46,378 nt of DNA, from positions 1 through 46,378 of the forward strand of contig DATGMB010000175.1 of assembly GCA_035293845.1 (NCBI GenBank). Reading direction: 5' to 3'. The notes beneath the pieces are model-generated. The model was not told the DNA's origin. It worked only from the letters and a program-made list of their open reading frames with translations, and made no database searches. Position numbers and translations under genes: made by a program. The DNA comes from DATGMB01 sp035293845 (GTDB taxonomy: Bacteria; Acidobacteriota; Terriglobia; Bryobacterales; Bryobacteraceae). The number at the start of each line of letters is the position of its first letter. Position 1 is the first letter of the stretch. Positions 9,401-17,052 of this stretch are shown here, piece by piece.

Positions 9401-10334
9401 CCTCTTCGACAGCACGAGTGGGAGCCAGCCCGGCCTGAACCTCTTGCGGTCGCAACTGGGGTTGCAGCAGTACGACGAGACGCAGATCAACGAGCTGGCA
9501 CAGGTCATGAACACCGGGTTCTCGAATTACAACGCGGCGGTGCTTACCCTGCGGCATACCGGAACCAACTTCACTTTCGACGTGAATTACACTTACTCGA
9601 AATCGCTCGATAACGATCAGGGCGTGCAGAACGATTCCACCACGATTCCCAATCCGCTCGAACCCGGGGTGGATTACGGCCCCTCGAAATTCGACCACCG
9701 TCACATTTTCAATGCGCTGTTCGTTTACAACCTGCCCAGGACGTTCCGGGGTTTGCCGCGGGCGGCGAATTACGTGGCGGGCGGCTGGTATGTATCGGGG
9801 ATCGTGACCGCTCTGAGCGGCTCACCGCTGTATGTCACGGAATCGAGCGCGGTGTGGGGCGGCGGGCAGCGCTCGGTGTTGAGCGTGCCGGCAGTGCCGC
9901 TGGCCGCGCCGGCATCGCTCCACGCCGGATTGCATTCGGGGGTGGCGGGTTCCGGCGGGATCGGCGCCAATGGGAATCCGGCAACGGGCGGCACGGGGCT
10001 CAACCTGTTTGCGAATCCGCAAGCCGCTTACAGCGCGTTCGGATATGTGCAACTCAGCCAGAACATGGATGGCTATGGGCATCCGCTATACGGGCTGCCC
10101 TTCTGGAACGCCGATGCGTCTCTGGGCAAGCGGATACCATTCGGCGAACGGGTCCATCTCGGGCTTTCCTTCGATTTCTACAACCTCTTCAATCACGCCA
10201 ATTTCTCCAATCCCAGCCTGCCCCTGACCGGGAGCGGCACCGCGAATTTCGGAGTCATTTCCAGCACCGTGGTTCCGGCGAACCGGCAGGCGAGCAGCCG
10301 CTGGATCATGATTGGCGCGCGGCTGGAGTTTTGA
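6405..10334 (+). CDS. Oar-like TonB-dependent receptor with carboxypeptidase-regulatory domain
   Basis: A 1309-residue outer-membrane protein. Order of parts: signal peptide (to about residue 26), a carboxypeptidase-regulatory-like beta domain (about 30-110, with TGAVLGTVTDASGAAVPSA), a plug-like region (LDGIDITDNNTN, about 185-200) and a large beta-barrel ending in a C-terminal aromatic-type strand (WIMIGARLEF). This is the acidobacterial Oar/SusC-like class, thought to import large nutrients. The ligand cannot be told from sequence. The start is GTG at 6405 with GGGAGG six bases upstream. A TATACT box at 6365-6370 is a likely -10. No SusD-like lipoprotein follows; the next gene is convergent. 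Confidence 0.92.
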   Translation: MRSATTLATLVALLAFGLTATVCNAQNAATGAVLGTVTDASGAAVPSAQVELTNQGTGAKVSAVSSVQGTYTFPNLQPGTYSITARAKGFRTTAINNVAVEVNTSTTVNIGLQVGEVTSTVEVAASAAQVDLQRADSTVGDVIGTQPLLRLPTRLRQAQELLLLQPGTTPQTGSDNGGSIAGALNDQTTFTLDGIDITDNNTNSTINSDQGARPVLIVSVEATDEFRVATANANATFTRGSGGQVTLMQRSGTNTFHGSLFWYTQNSALNANSWDNKRLGLPKPHVEDNRGGGRLGGPIIKNRTFFFTEYETRRYPETFQVNYIVPTPTLRQGILRFKDAAGNIDSYNLAASAACGASGNAACDPRGLGISPTMQAMMALDPAGNNPNVSGVDNLNTTGFTANVQSPLSDDFGTFRLDHNINDKLHFNGSFSYSRDLSYNPSPLVVDIRNPNGVLNQDFTPAWTSAAIFGLSYLVSPNVVNTIRFGDVRNRNGGLRPQLSAIAAELGLPGTNSAAGPVAVTPNVFAPPISMSNSVRTQFNNDVNEQWVDDVSWTKGTHLIQAGGNLQRMPMFHLHSGKVGGAVNSLNATTTADSSFLVIPAADRPPTCGGGISTMCLSSSQTSTWDSLYATVLGLMNDNNTLLVRNSQLQAQPFGTFIDMNALSYFVSFYGQDTWRIRSSLTLTYGVSYSFQTPQNFGNRQETMLVDTSTGQPISGQAYLKAKLNAAIQGQTYNPPLGFEPVTQLHRAGPYDADYGDVAPRVSLAWSPQRSQGWLGKVLGANKTVLRGGFGMFYNRLTGEDSVVSAGLNAGFSSTITTGLAACNATGAGGAGCSPAAAANPALSGFRIGVDGGIPVPAYRQNITTPYIPAGNYSELYAPGIDPYINNSRIYTADFTIQRNLGRGIFLEAAWTGRFGRGLYTYPQLNASPYMFKDTASGQTFAQAYDAVANALRAGQPAAVQPWFENQLPGIGAKNGFASNTAFLAARDASYFTLGSVSSLFDSTSGSQPGLNLLRSQLGLQQYDETQINELAQVMNTGFSNYNAAVLTLRHTGTNFTFDVNYTYSKSLDNDQGVQNDSTTIPNPLEPGVDYGPSKFDHRHIFNALFVYNLPRTFRGLPRAANYVAGGWYVSGIVTALSGSPLYVTESSAVWGGGQRSVLSVPAVPLAAPASLHAGLHSGVAGSGGIGANGNPATGGTGLNLFANPQAAYSAFGYVQLSQNMDGYGHPLYGLPFWNADASLGKRIPFGERVHLGLSFDFYNLFNHANFSNPSLPLTGSGTANFGVISSTVVPANRQASSRWIMIGARLEF

Positions 10335-10348
10335 CCGGGCGCCGGCTT

Positions 10349-10846
10349 TCAGACGCGATCGAAGACTTCGGAGAGCGGCAGACGGATCCCGCCGGCGGTC
10401 AGTTCGTCGCTCTTGAGTTCCTGAAGGCCATCGTGGAAAAAGAACGCCTTCTTACGCAGCGGATCGATGACCCAGATGTGGGGAACCCCGAAAGCCTGGT
10501 ATTCTTCGAGCTTCTCAATCACCCGGCTGATCCGATCTTCGCTGGAGACAATCTCGATGCACAGGAATGGGGGCGTCTCGAAAACGTCCGTTGGCGGCTC
10601 ATCCAGTGTGACGCAAACATCCGGAATCCTCCATCGGCGGCCGGGGATCGTGCGCACCCGCTGCTCGGGCCATACGAATAACGCCGGGTACCGCAGGCTG
10701 AGGAAATGGATCAAATTGCGTTGGACCCGGCTATGCGGCTTCTGCCCCACTTCACGCTCCACGACAACACCGTCCACGTACTCGCGGTCGGGCGAGTAAT
10801 CGGTGTGCAGATACTCTTCCACAGAGACGAGCGCCGCCACATCCAT
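10349..10846 (-). CDS. Uma2 family (DUF820) restriction-endonuclease-like protein
   Basis: A 165-residue protein of the Uma2 family, a PD-(D/E)XK nuclease fold common in cyanobacteria and acidobacteria. Diagnostic parts are the N-terminal VEEYLHTDYSPDREYVDG, the core RRWRIPDVCVTLDEPP with the presumed catalytic Asp, FLCIEIVSSEDR with the Glu, and a C-terminal YQAFGVPHIWVIDPLRKKAF. The D...E-x-V order is kept, so the active site looks intact. A GTG six bases further upstream (10852) is an alternative start. It is convergent with the TonB gene (14 bases apart) and divergent from the DUF1080 gene. The family's biological role is not settled. Confidence 0.9.
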   Translation of the reverse strand: MDVAALVSVEEYLHTDYSPDREYVDGVVVEREVGQKPHSRVQRNLIHFLSLRYPALFVWPEQRVRTIPGRRWRIPDVCVTLDEPPTDVFETPPFLCIEIVSSEDRISRVIEKLEEYQAFGVPHIWVIDPLRKKAFFFHDGLQELKSDELTAGGIRLPLSEVFDRV

Positions 10847-10898
10847 AGCCACAGCTTAGCACTTGCGCCGCGCCGGGCGGGGGTGCATCCTAAAGCTT

Positions 10899-11828
10899 AT
10901 GCGCGCGATTCTTGGGTTTCTCTTGCTCGCCGTCTGCACGGGCTTTGGGGCGGACCGGGACTACAACGGCCGGTGGGACATCACCCCGGTGATGCAGCGG
11001 CCGCGGGGATGGTGGCTGGAGCTGAACGGCGTGGGGACGCCGGACGCATCCGGCACGTTCATCAGCGCCTACGCCGGCGATCTGAACAAGATCAACGAAA
11101 TCCATGTGAGCGGCGGCGAACTCACGTTTATCATCATTCAACCGAACAATAACGCGAAGTTCGTCTATCATGCGCGGCTGAACGGCAGCAAGCTCGAAGG
11201 GACGATGCAGCGCGAAGGCAGCAATGCCGAGCCGGTCAAGTGGACCGGCGTGCGCGCGCCGGTGATTGACGAAGCCGACGACGGCACGTGGAAGCCGGGC
11301 AAGCCGGTCGAATTGTTCAATGGCAAGGACCTCAGCGGCTGGCACGCTCTGATGCCGGAGCAGGAGATGAAATGGAGCGTGCAGGACGCGGTGCTGCGCA
11401 ACGCTCCACCGACGACCGATATCGTCTCCGACCGGAAGTTCTGGAATTTCACGGCGCATATCGAGTTCCGCATCCGCGAGCATTCGAACAGCGGGATCGG
11501 CCTGCGCGGGCGGTACGAGATCCAGATCCTGGACGATTACGGCCGCCCGCCGAATTCGCACGGCGCGGGCGCGCTGTACAGCCGCGTCGTGCCCGCGGTG
11601 AACGCGAGCAAGCCGGTGGGCGAATGGCAGACCTACGATATCCGGCTGGTGGGGCGCACGCTGAACGTGGTATTCAACGGGCAGAAAGTGCTCGATCACG
11701 TGCATATCGACGGGTTGACCGCGATTGCGAATAACGCCGACGAGGGCCTGCCGGGTCCGTTCATCATCCAGGGCGATCACAGCTACGTGGAGATCCGGAA
11801 ATTCACCGTGACGCCGCTGGTGCATTGA
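10899..11828 (+). CDS. DUF1080 (3-keto-disaccharide hydrolase-like) secreted protein
   Basis: A 309-residue secreted protein. Signal peptide MRAILGFLLLAVCTGFGA, then an N-terminal beta-rich region of about 110 residues (WDITPVMQRP to WTGVRAP), then a DUF1080 domain from about 135: VELFNGKDLSGWHAL, FEFRIREHSNSGIGLRG-like strands, and a closing HSYVEIRKFTV. DUF1080 is a concanavalin-like jelly roll; some members hydrolyse 3-keto-glycosides. ATG 10899 is chosen because it gives a clean signal peptide. The N-terminal region resembles in outline the extra domain in front of the GH27 enzyme at 18452. Likely exported, with a role in sugar metabolism. Confidence 0.88.
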   Translation: MRAILGFLLLAVCTGFGADRDYNGRWDITPVMQRPRGWWLELNGVGTPDASGTFISAYAGDLNKINEIHVSGGELTFIIIQPNNNAKFVYHARLNGSKLEGTMQREGSNAEPVKWTGVRAPVIDEADDGTWKPGKPVELFNGKDLSGWHALMPEQEMKWSVQDAVLRNAPPTTDIVSDRKFWNFTAHIEFRIREHSNSGIGLRGRYEIQILDDYGRPPNSHGAGALYSRVVPAVNASKPVGEWQTYDIRLVGRTLNVVFNGQKVLDHVHIDGLTAIANNADEGLPGPFIIQGDHSYVEIRKFTVTPLVH

Positions 11829-11947
11829 GGAGCCGGGGCGTGGGGGATTCACCTGTAGCGGGTATTTCACACCAGGTTGCCGCAAATTCTTATCAACCGT
11901 TTCGGGGAAACCGGCGTCTAATCTGCGGGACCGTATCCGAGGATTCT

Positions 11948-12976
11948 GTGCGCCTTTTGTTCGCTGCTCTTTCGCTGGTCTTTCTGGCTGCCTGCTCGCC
12001 CACGGCGCCGCCGCCGGCGCATGCCGCGGCGCCTTCGACGGTGCCGGCCGCGAATGGCGCGGCCGCGCCGGCCAAACACGAGATCCGGCTGACCGGGCTG
12101 GTGGAAGCGGTGCATTCTTCCAAGATCCTGGTGCCGCAGATCTACGGCCCCGGTGGCCCGTTGACGCTGACGCACCTGATTCCGAGCGGCGCGCCGGTAA
12201 AGGAAGGCGACATCATCGCCACCTTCGACGCCACCACGCAGATCGACCAGGCGCGCGATGCGCAGGCGAAGGTGGACGATCTTTCGCATCAGGTAGAGGA
12301 TAAGCGCGCGCAGAACGCGGCCGATGCGGCCAAACGCGCCGCGGATTTGAAGCAGGCCGAGGCGGATCTCGCCAAGGCGGAACTGGAGCTGAAGAAGGGT
12401 CCGACGCTGGCGGAGATCGACCGGCTCAAAGATGAAGCCAAGCTGGACATTGCGCGCAAGCATGTGGCGAGCCTGAAGAAGTCGAACGCGGCGCACGACC
12501 GCTCGGATGCCGCGGCGCTGCGCATTCTCGAACTGCAGCGCGACCGGCAGAAGGTGGCGCTCGAGCGCACGCAGACGAACATTCAAAAGCTGGAAATTCA
12601 TTCCACGCAGGCGGGCATGGTGGCGATCCAGAACGTTTTCCGCGCCAATTCGCAGGGCAAGCCGCAGGAGGGCGACCAGCTCTATCCTCGCCAAGTCCTG
12701 GCGAGCATTTTCGATCCGAGTGAGATGGCGGTGCGGTGCAGCGTGGGCGAGCCGGATGGCGTGGCGCTCTCCGCCGGCGCGCGGGCCATGGTGTATCTGG
12801 ATGCCTATCCGGATATTCAGCTTCCGGCGCACGTGGAGTTCGTGAGCCCGGTGGCGTCCTCTGCGCTCGGAAGCCCGATCAAGAATTTCACGGCGCGGAT
12901 CCGGCTGGATAAGACCGACCCGCGCGTGATGCCGGACCTTTCCGCGGCGGTGGTGATCCAAGGGGGTGCGCAGTGA
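11948..12976 (+). CDS. Periplasmic adaptor (HlyD/RND-MFP) lipoprotein, first of three
   Basis: A 342-residue membrane-fusion protein. GTG at 11948 begins a lipoprotein signal with the lipobox LAAC (cysteine near residue 17), followed by a Pro/Ala-rich linker. A lipoyl/barrel half (about 60-95) leads into a long Ala/Lys/Glu-rich coiled coil (about 95-220, with repeated AKAELELKK-type heptads), then the second barrel half and membrane-proximal domain (SAGARAMVYLDAYPD). It bridges inner-membrane transporter and TolC in a tripartite exporter. First gene of the operon; its stop overlaps the GTG of the next adaptor. The 119 bases upstream hold no clear promoter. Confidence 0.88.
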   Translation: MRLLFAALSLVFLAACSPTAPPPAHAAAPSTVPAANGAAAPAKHEIRLTGLVEAVHSSKILVPQIYGPGGPLTLTHLIPSGAPVKEGDIIATFDATTQIDQARDAQAKVDDLSHQVEDKRAQNAADAAKRAADLKQAEADLAKAELELKKGPTLAEIDRLKDEAKLDIARKHVASLKKSNAAHDRSDAAALRILELQRDRQKVALERTQTNIQKLEIHSTQAGMVAIQNVFRANSQGKPQEGDQLYPRQVLASIFDPSEMAVRCSVGEPDGVALSAGARAMVYLDAYPDIQLPAHVEFVSPVASSALGSPIKNFTARIRLDKTDPRVMPDLSAAVVIQGGAQ

Positions 12977-14304
12977 GCCCGGCTCCGCAGCCGGCGCCGG
13001 CGCCCGCGGAAAAGCCGCGGCTCCCCCGGCGGTCGCGAGTCTGGCGGCGCATCCGCGGCTGGGCGATTTTTCTGCTCGTGCTGGCAGGCGCCGGTGCGGC
13101 GGGAGCCGGCATCTATCGCTACCGCCAGGCGCAGACCGCGGCCGATCTGCCGGTGGCGCCGGCGCGCGAGGGCGAATTCCTCGTCATCATCCGCTGCCGC
13201 GGCGATCTCAAGGCCGGCCGGTCGGCGCAGATCTATACCCCGATCGTTCCGAACCTGCGGATCTCCTGGATGGCGCCGGCGGGCGAACCGGTGAAGCCGG
13301 GCGATCCGCTGATCCGGTTCGATTCCTCGAGCGCGCAGCAGCAGCTGGCGCAGAAGGAGGCGCAGCTCCGGCAGAATCAGGCCTCGCTCGATCAGGCGGT
13401 GGCGCAGGCGAAGATCACCGCCGAGCAGGATGCCAGCGACCTGGCGCAGGCGCGGTACACGGTGGAGAAGGCTCGCCTCGACGCATCGAAGGAGGAGATC
13501 CTTAGCAAGATCGACGGCGAGGAAAAGAAGATCGATCTGGAAGTGGCCGAGCAGCAGCTCAAAGTGGAGGAGGCGAGGGTGGCGCTGCACGAGGCGTCGA
13601 ACCAGTCGAAGATTGCGAGCGCCACGCGCTTGCGCGACCAGGCGCAGGCCGACGTGGACATTACCAAGCGCCGCATCGCGCAGATGGAAATCAAAGCGCC
13701 CATCGCGGGCATCCCGACTTATGCCCCGAACTATTCGCAGGGCTGGAACAATGTGCGGCCGTTCAAAGTCGGGGATAACGTCTTCGCCGGAATGAATCTG
13801 GCGGAGATACCGGATCTCGATACGCTCGAACTGGACGCCAAGGTGGAGGAGACCGACCGCGGGCGGATCGGGGTGGGCGATGACGTGCGCGTGCATATCG
13901 ATGCGCTGCCGGAACTGGACCTGCCGGCGCGCGTGGACCGCATTTCGCCGCTGGCCGAGCTTTCGACGAACGAGTGGCCGCCGACGCGCACATTTCGCGC
14001 CTACGCCCGCATCCTGCATCCCGACAAGCGGCTGCGCCCGGGCATGAACGGCGGCATGGATATCGTGATCCGCCGCATTCCGGACGCCATCAGCATTCCC
14101 GCCAAGGCGGTATTCACGCGGGACGGCAAGCCGGTGGTGTACGTGGCGTCGAAGGGACACTACACGCCGCTCGCGATTCAGGTGCAGGCGCGCAACCCGG
14201 ACGAGGTGGCGGTTACCGGCCTCAAGCGGGGCGCGATGGTGGCGCTGGTGGATGTAGGGAAGCAGGGATCGGGCGCAGGGGATCAGGGGGCGGGGAAGAA
14301 ATGA
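12973..14304 (+). CDS. Periplasmic adaptor (HlyD family), second of three
   Basis: A 443-residue adaptor anchored by an uncleaved N-terminal helix (WAIFLLVLAGAGAAGAG, about 37-55) after a basic, Pro-rich cytoplasmic tail. It then has a lipoyl half, a coiled-coil hairpin (about 120-235) and a beta-barrel part with RIGVGDDVRVHIDALPEL, ending in the usual C-terminal domain (GMNGGMDIVIRRIPDAISIP). GTG at 12973 overlaps the previous stop (GTGA). The last 15 or so codons are Gly/Gln-rich (QGSGAGDQG) because they are read through a run of G tracts just ahead of the next gene. Confidence 0.88.
   Translation: MSPAPQPAPAPAEKPRLPRRSRVWRRIRGWAIFLLVLAGAGAAGAGIYRYRQAQTAADLPVAPAREGEFLVIIRCRGDLKAGRSAQIYTPIVPNLRISWMAPAGEPVKPGDPLIRFDSSSAQQQLAQKEAQLRQNQASLDQAVAQAKITAEQDASDLAQARYTVEKARLDASKEEILSKIDGEEKKIDLEVAEQQLKVEEARVALHEASNQSKIASATRLRDQAQADVDITKRRIAQMEIKAPIAGIPTYAPNYSQGWNNVRPFKVGDNVFAGMNLAEIPDLDTLELDAKVEETDRGRIGVGDDVRVHIDALPELDLPARVDRISPLAELSTNEWPPTRTFRAYARILHPDKRLRPGMNGGMDIVIRRIPDAISIPAKAVFTRDGKPVVYVASKGHYTPLAIQVQARNPDEVAVTGLKRGAMVALVDVGKQGSGAGDQGAGKK
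14257..14295 (+). other. G-tract cluster before the third adaptor (G-quadruplex candidate)
   Basis: Six runs of three to five G occur in 39 bases on the coding strand, ending five bases before the ATG at 14301. Loops are one to five bases. It lies inside the end of the second adaptor gene and overlaps where the ribosome-binding site of the third should be. A second and stronger cluster lies before the permease gene. Confidence 0.5.
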
Positions 14305-15584
14305 AACGCGGTCTGCTGGTCTTGGCTACGGTCGTTCTGGTGCTGGGCATCGCGGCCTGGGGTACGCTGCGGCTGTTGCGGGCGACTTCGGTGACGCCTT
14401 CGACCGAGGTCCCGACGACCGCGGTGAAGAAGGGCAGGGTAGTGATCAGCGTGACGGCGCGCGGCGAGCTGCAAGGTGGAAACTCCGAGATGCTTACGGC
14501 GCCGATGGTGGGCGGCGGCGATCTTCCGATCACCTTCCTGCGCGAGCCCGGCGAGCTCGTGCAGGCCGGCGATGTGGTGGTGCAGTTCGATATCACGCAG
14601 CAGGAATACAACCTGCGCGAAGCCCAGGCCGATCTGGCCGAAGCCCAGCAGCAGGTGATCCGAGCCGAAGCCGATGCCGAGGCGAGCGCCGAAGAGACGG
14701 CTTACGCCGTGCTCTCCGCCGAGGCGGACGTGCGGCAGGCGGAGCTGGACGTCCGCAAGAATCCGATCCTCCCCGCCATCAGCCGCCGCCAAAACGAGCT
14801 GGCGCTCCAAGCCGCGAAAGACAAACTGCGGCAGGCGCAGCAGGACCTCAGGAACAAGCAGACCACGGCGGCGGCAGGAATTGCCATCCAGAAGGCCGCG
14901 GAAAACAAGGCGAAAGTGATGGCCGACCTGGCGCAGAAAAATATCGACAGCATGACCCTGAAGGCCAAGACCTCCGGCTACGTCAACATCCAGCAGAACA
15001 CCAACATGAACATGATGTATTGGGGAATGCAGCTCCCGCCGTTCCAGGTCGGCGATTCCGCGCGATCCGGGATGGCGGTGGCGCAGATTCCGGACCTGAA
15101 GAACTGGGAGATCAGCGCGAATGTCGGCGAGCTGGACCGCGGACATCTGGCGCCGGGGCAGAAGGTGACGGTGAAGGTCGTGGCGCTGGCGGGCAAGGAA
15201 TTCCATGGCGCGATCAAGAGCCTGGGCGGCACGAGCGGGCCGGCGTGGGACCGGCATTTCGAGTGCCGCATCAGTCTCGACCAGGGGAGTCCGGAGCTGC
15301 GGCCGGGGATGACGTCGAACCTGGTCATCACGGCCGAGACGATCGATGACGCTCTGTGGCTGCCGTTTCAGGCGGTCTTCGAAAGCGACGGGCGGACCTT
15401 CGTCTACCTGAAAACGCCCAACGGATTTATGCCGCACGATGTGACGCTGGTAAAGCGGAGCGAGAGCCAGGTGGTCCTGAAGGGCGTCAAGGAAGGCGAC
15501 GTCGTCGCGATGTCGAACCCCGACCAGTCGTCGAAGCCCGCGGCTCCGCAGCAGAACGGCGCGATGAAGGCGCTGCAGAAATGA
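14301..15584 (+). CDS. Periplasmic adaptor (HlyD/MacA-like), third of three
   Basis: A 427-residue adaptor with an N-terminal anchor helix (LLVLATVVLVLGIAAWGTL), lipoyl motif around VVVQFDITQQEYNL, a coiled coil (about 95-215) rich in Glu/Ala/Gln, a barrel with LAPGQKVTVKVVALAG and a C-terminal domain (LPFQAVFESDGRTFVYL). ATG 14301 overlaps the previous stop by four bases (ATGA); the frame is open further upstream but only as an overlap with the second adaptor. It is the adaptor next to the permease, so it is the best candidate for the MacA-like partner. What the other two add is not clear. Confidence 0.88.
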   Translation: MKRGLLVLATVVLVLGIAAWGTLRLLRATSVTPSTEVPTTAVKKGRVVISVTARGELQGGNSEMLTAPMVGGGDLPITFLREPGELVQAGDVVVQFDITQQEYNLREAQADLAEAQQQVIRAEADAEASAEETAYAVLSAEADVRQAELDVRKNPILPAISRRQNELALQAAKDKLRQAQQDLRNKQTTAAAGIAIQKAAENKAKVMADLAQKNIDSMTLKAKTSGYVNIQQNTNMNMMYWGMQLPPFQVGDSARSGMAVAQIPDLKNWEISANVGELDRGHLAPGQKVTVKVVALAGKEFHGAIKSLGGTSGPAWDRHFECRISLDQGSPELRPGMTSNLVITAETIDDALWLPFQAVFESDGRTFVYLKTPNGFMPHDVTLVKRSESQVVLKGVKEGDVVAMSNPDQSSKPAAPQQNGAMKALQK

Positions 15585-15621
15585 CCAGACAGCGTGGGTT
15601 CGGAACCGCGGCTTCGTTTCC

Positions 15622-15655
15622 GGGGGGATTGGGGATCGGGGATTGGGGGGCTGGG
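15622..15655 (+). other. G-quadruplex-forming repeat before the ABC permease
   Basis: Runs of 6, 4, 4, 6 and 3 G separated by ATT, ATC, ATT and CT, on the coding strand, ending eight bases before the ATG at 15664. The unit is a 7-base repeat, GGGGATT/GGGGATC. As RNA it would be a very stable quadruplex at the translation start. It sits in the 79-base gap between adaptor and permease genes, and no separate Shine-Dalgarno is visible. Confidence 0.6.
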
Positions 15656-15663
15656 CTTTCGGG

Positions 15664-16911
15664 ATGATTCTCCGGGTTTCGGACATTTCACAGGCATTGG
15701 CGAATCTTCGCGCGCAGAAGACGCGCACGCTGCTGACGGCGCTGGGCATTGTGTTCGGCGTCGGGTCGGTGATCGGGATGCTGGCCATCGGGTCGGGGGC
15801 GAAGGAGGAATCGCTGCGGTTTATCGAGCAGCTCGGCGTGCGCAATATTCTGATCGATTCGCGGCCTGCCACCAGTCAGGAGGAGTTCAACCAACGGCGG
15901 CGCGCATCGCCGGGGCTTTCGCTGCGGGACGTGCGGATTTTACGGGCCAATATCGAATCGATCGAGACGCTCTCCGACCGCCGGACCTTGCATCCGGCGC
16001 GCGTGCTGCCGAAGCCTTCGGCGGACGTGCCCGAGCTGTACGGCGTCCGGCCATCGTATGAGCAGATTCACAGCCTGCGCCTGGCCGAAGGACGGTTCTT
16101 CAATGACGCCGAAGATGAAGCGAGCGCAACGGTGTGCGTGCTGGGCGAGGGGGCCAAGGTCAGCCTGCTCGGCTACGCCCCGGCGTCCGGAAAGTACATC
16201 AAGGTGAACGATACGTGGCTGCAGGTGGTGGGCGTGCTGCACGAGCAGTTGCTGGCGGGCGCGCAGTCCTCGGGCTCCACGATGCAGGACATCAACAACA
16301 TCATCTACGTGCCGCTGAACACGATGCAGTATCGCTTTTGGGACCAGAGCGTCAGCATGAAGGACGAACTCGACGGCATCGAGCTGCGGCTGCGCGCGGA
16401 TGCCGATAGCATCGAGGTCGCCAAGGTCGTGACCGCGGTGCTGGCGAACACGCACCATAACGTCCAGGATTTCACCGTGACCATCCCGGCGGCGCTGCTG
16501 GCGCAGCAGCAGAGGACGCAGACGATCTTCACCTACGTGATGGTTGCGATTGCGGCGATCTCGCTGCTGGTGGGTGGCATCGGGATCATGAACATCGTGC
16601 TCGCGACGGTGATGGAGCGGACGCGCGAGATCGGCATCCGGCGCTCGATCGGCGCGCGGCGGTTCGATATCGTGCGCCAGTTCCTGACCGAATCGGTGCT
16701 GATCTCGGTGGGCGGCGGGCTGCTGGGTATCGGGTTCGGGTTCTTCCTCGCCTGGCTGATCGCCCGCACCGCGGAATGGAAGACGATCGTCACCACGGCC
16801 TCGGTGGTGATCGCATTCGGCGTCTCGGTGCTGGTGGGCGTCGTGTTCGGGATCTATCCCGCGGTGAAGGCCTCGCGAATTAATCCGATCGACGCGCTGC
16901 GCTACGAGTAG
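15664..16911 (+). CDS. MacB/FtsX-type ABC transporter permease, no ATPase domain
   Basis: A 415-residue inner-membrane protein. Layout: first helix near 20-42 (TLLTALGIVFGVGSVIGML), a MacB-like periplasmic core domain (about 45-280), then the FtsX domain with three helices at the C-terminus (about 288-310, 335-360, 378-400) and the closing AVKASRINPIDALRYE typical of MacB. E. coli MacB carries its ATPase at the N-terminus; here none is fused and none is encoded in the operon. Start ATG 15664 is preferred over a TTG 21 bases upstream that falls in the G-rich repeat. It probably works as a mechanotransmission exporter with the three adaptors and TolC, drawing an ATPase from elsewhere. Confidence 0.9.
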   Translation: MILRVSDISQALANLRAQKTRTLLTALGIVFGVGSVIGMLAIGSGAKEESLRFIEQLGVRNILIDSRPATSQEEFNQRRRASPGLSLRDVRILRANIESIETLSDRRTLHPARVLPKPSADVPELYGVRPSYEQIHSLRLAEGRFFNDAEDEASATVCVLGEGAKVSLLGYAPASGKYIKVNDTWLQVVGVLHEQLLAGAQSSGSTMQDINNIIYVPLNTMQYRFWDQSVSMKDELDGIELRLRADADSIEVAKVVTAVLANTHHNVQDFTVTIPAALLAQQQRTQTIFTYVMVAIAAISLLVGGIGIMNIVLATVMERTREIGIRRSIGARRFDIVRQFLTESVLISVGGGLLGIGFGFFLAWLIARTAEWKTIVTTASVVIAFGVSVLVGVVFGIYPAVKASRINPIDALRYE

Positions 16912-17052
16912 GCGGCTCGGCGATCTGCCCGAGGAGCCGTGCGATCCGGCACGGCCGGGCTGGCGTATATTTATCGATGCTCACCCCCGGCTACTGGCCG
17001 GGATGCTCGCGGCCGTAAGCCTCCTGCTACGATCCGTCCAGGAGCCTGTGCC

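Noticed and set aside
11895..11920. Imperfect inverted repeat (CCGTTTC / GAAACCGG) upstream of the adaptor operon as an operator
   Set aside because: The arms are short and mismatched and no promoter boxes fit around it.
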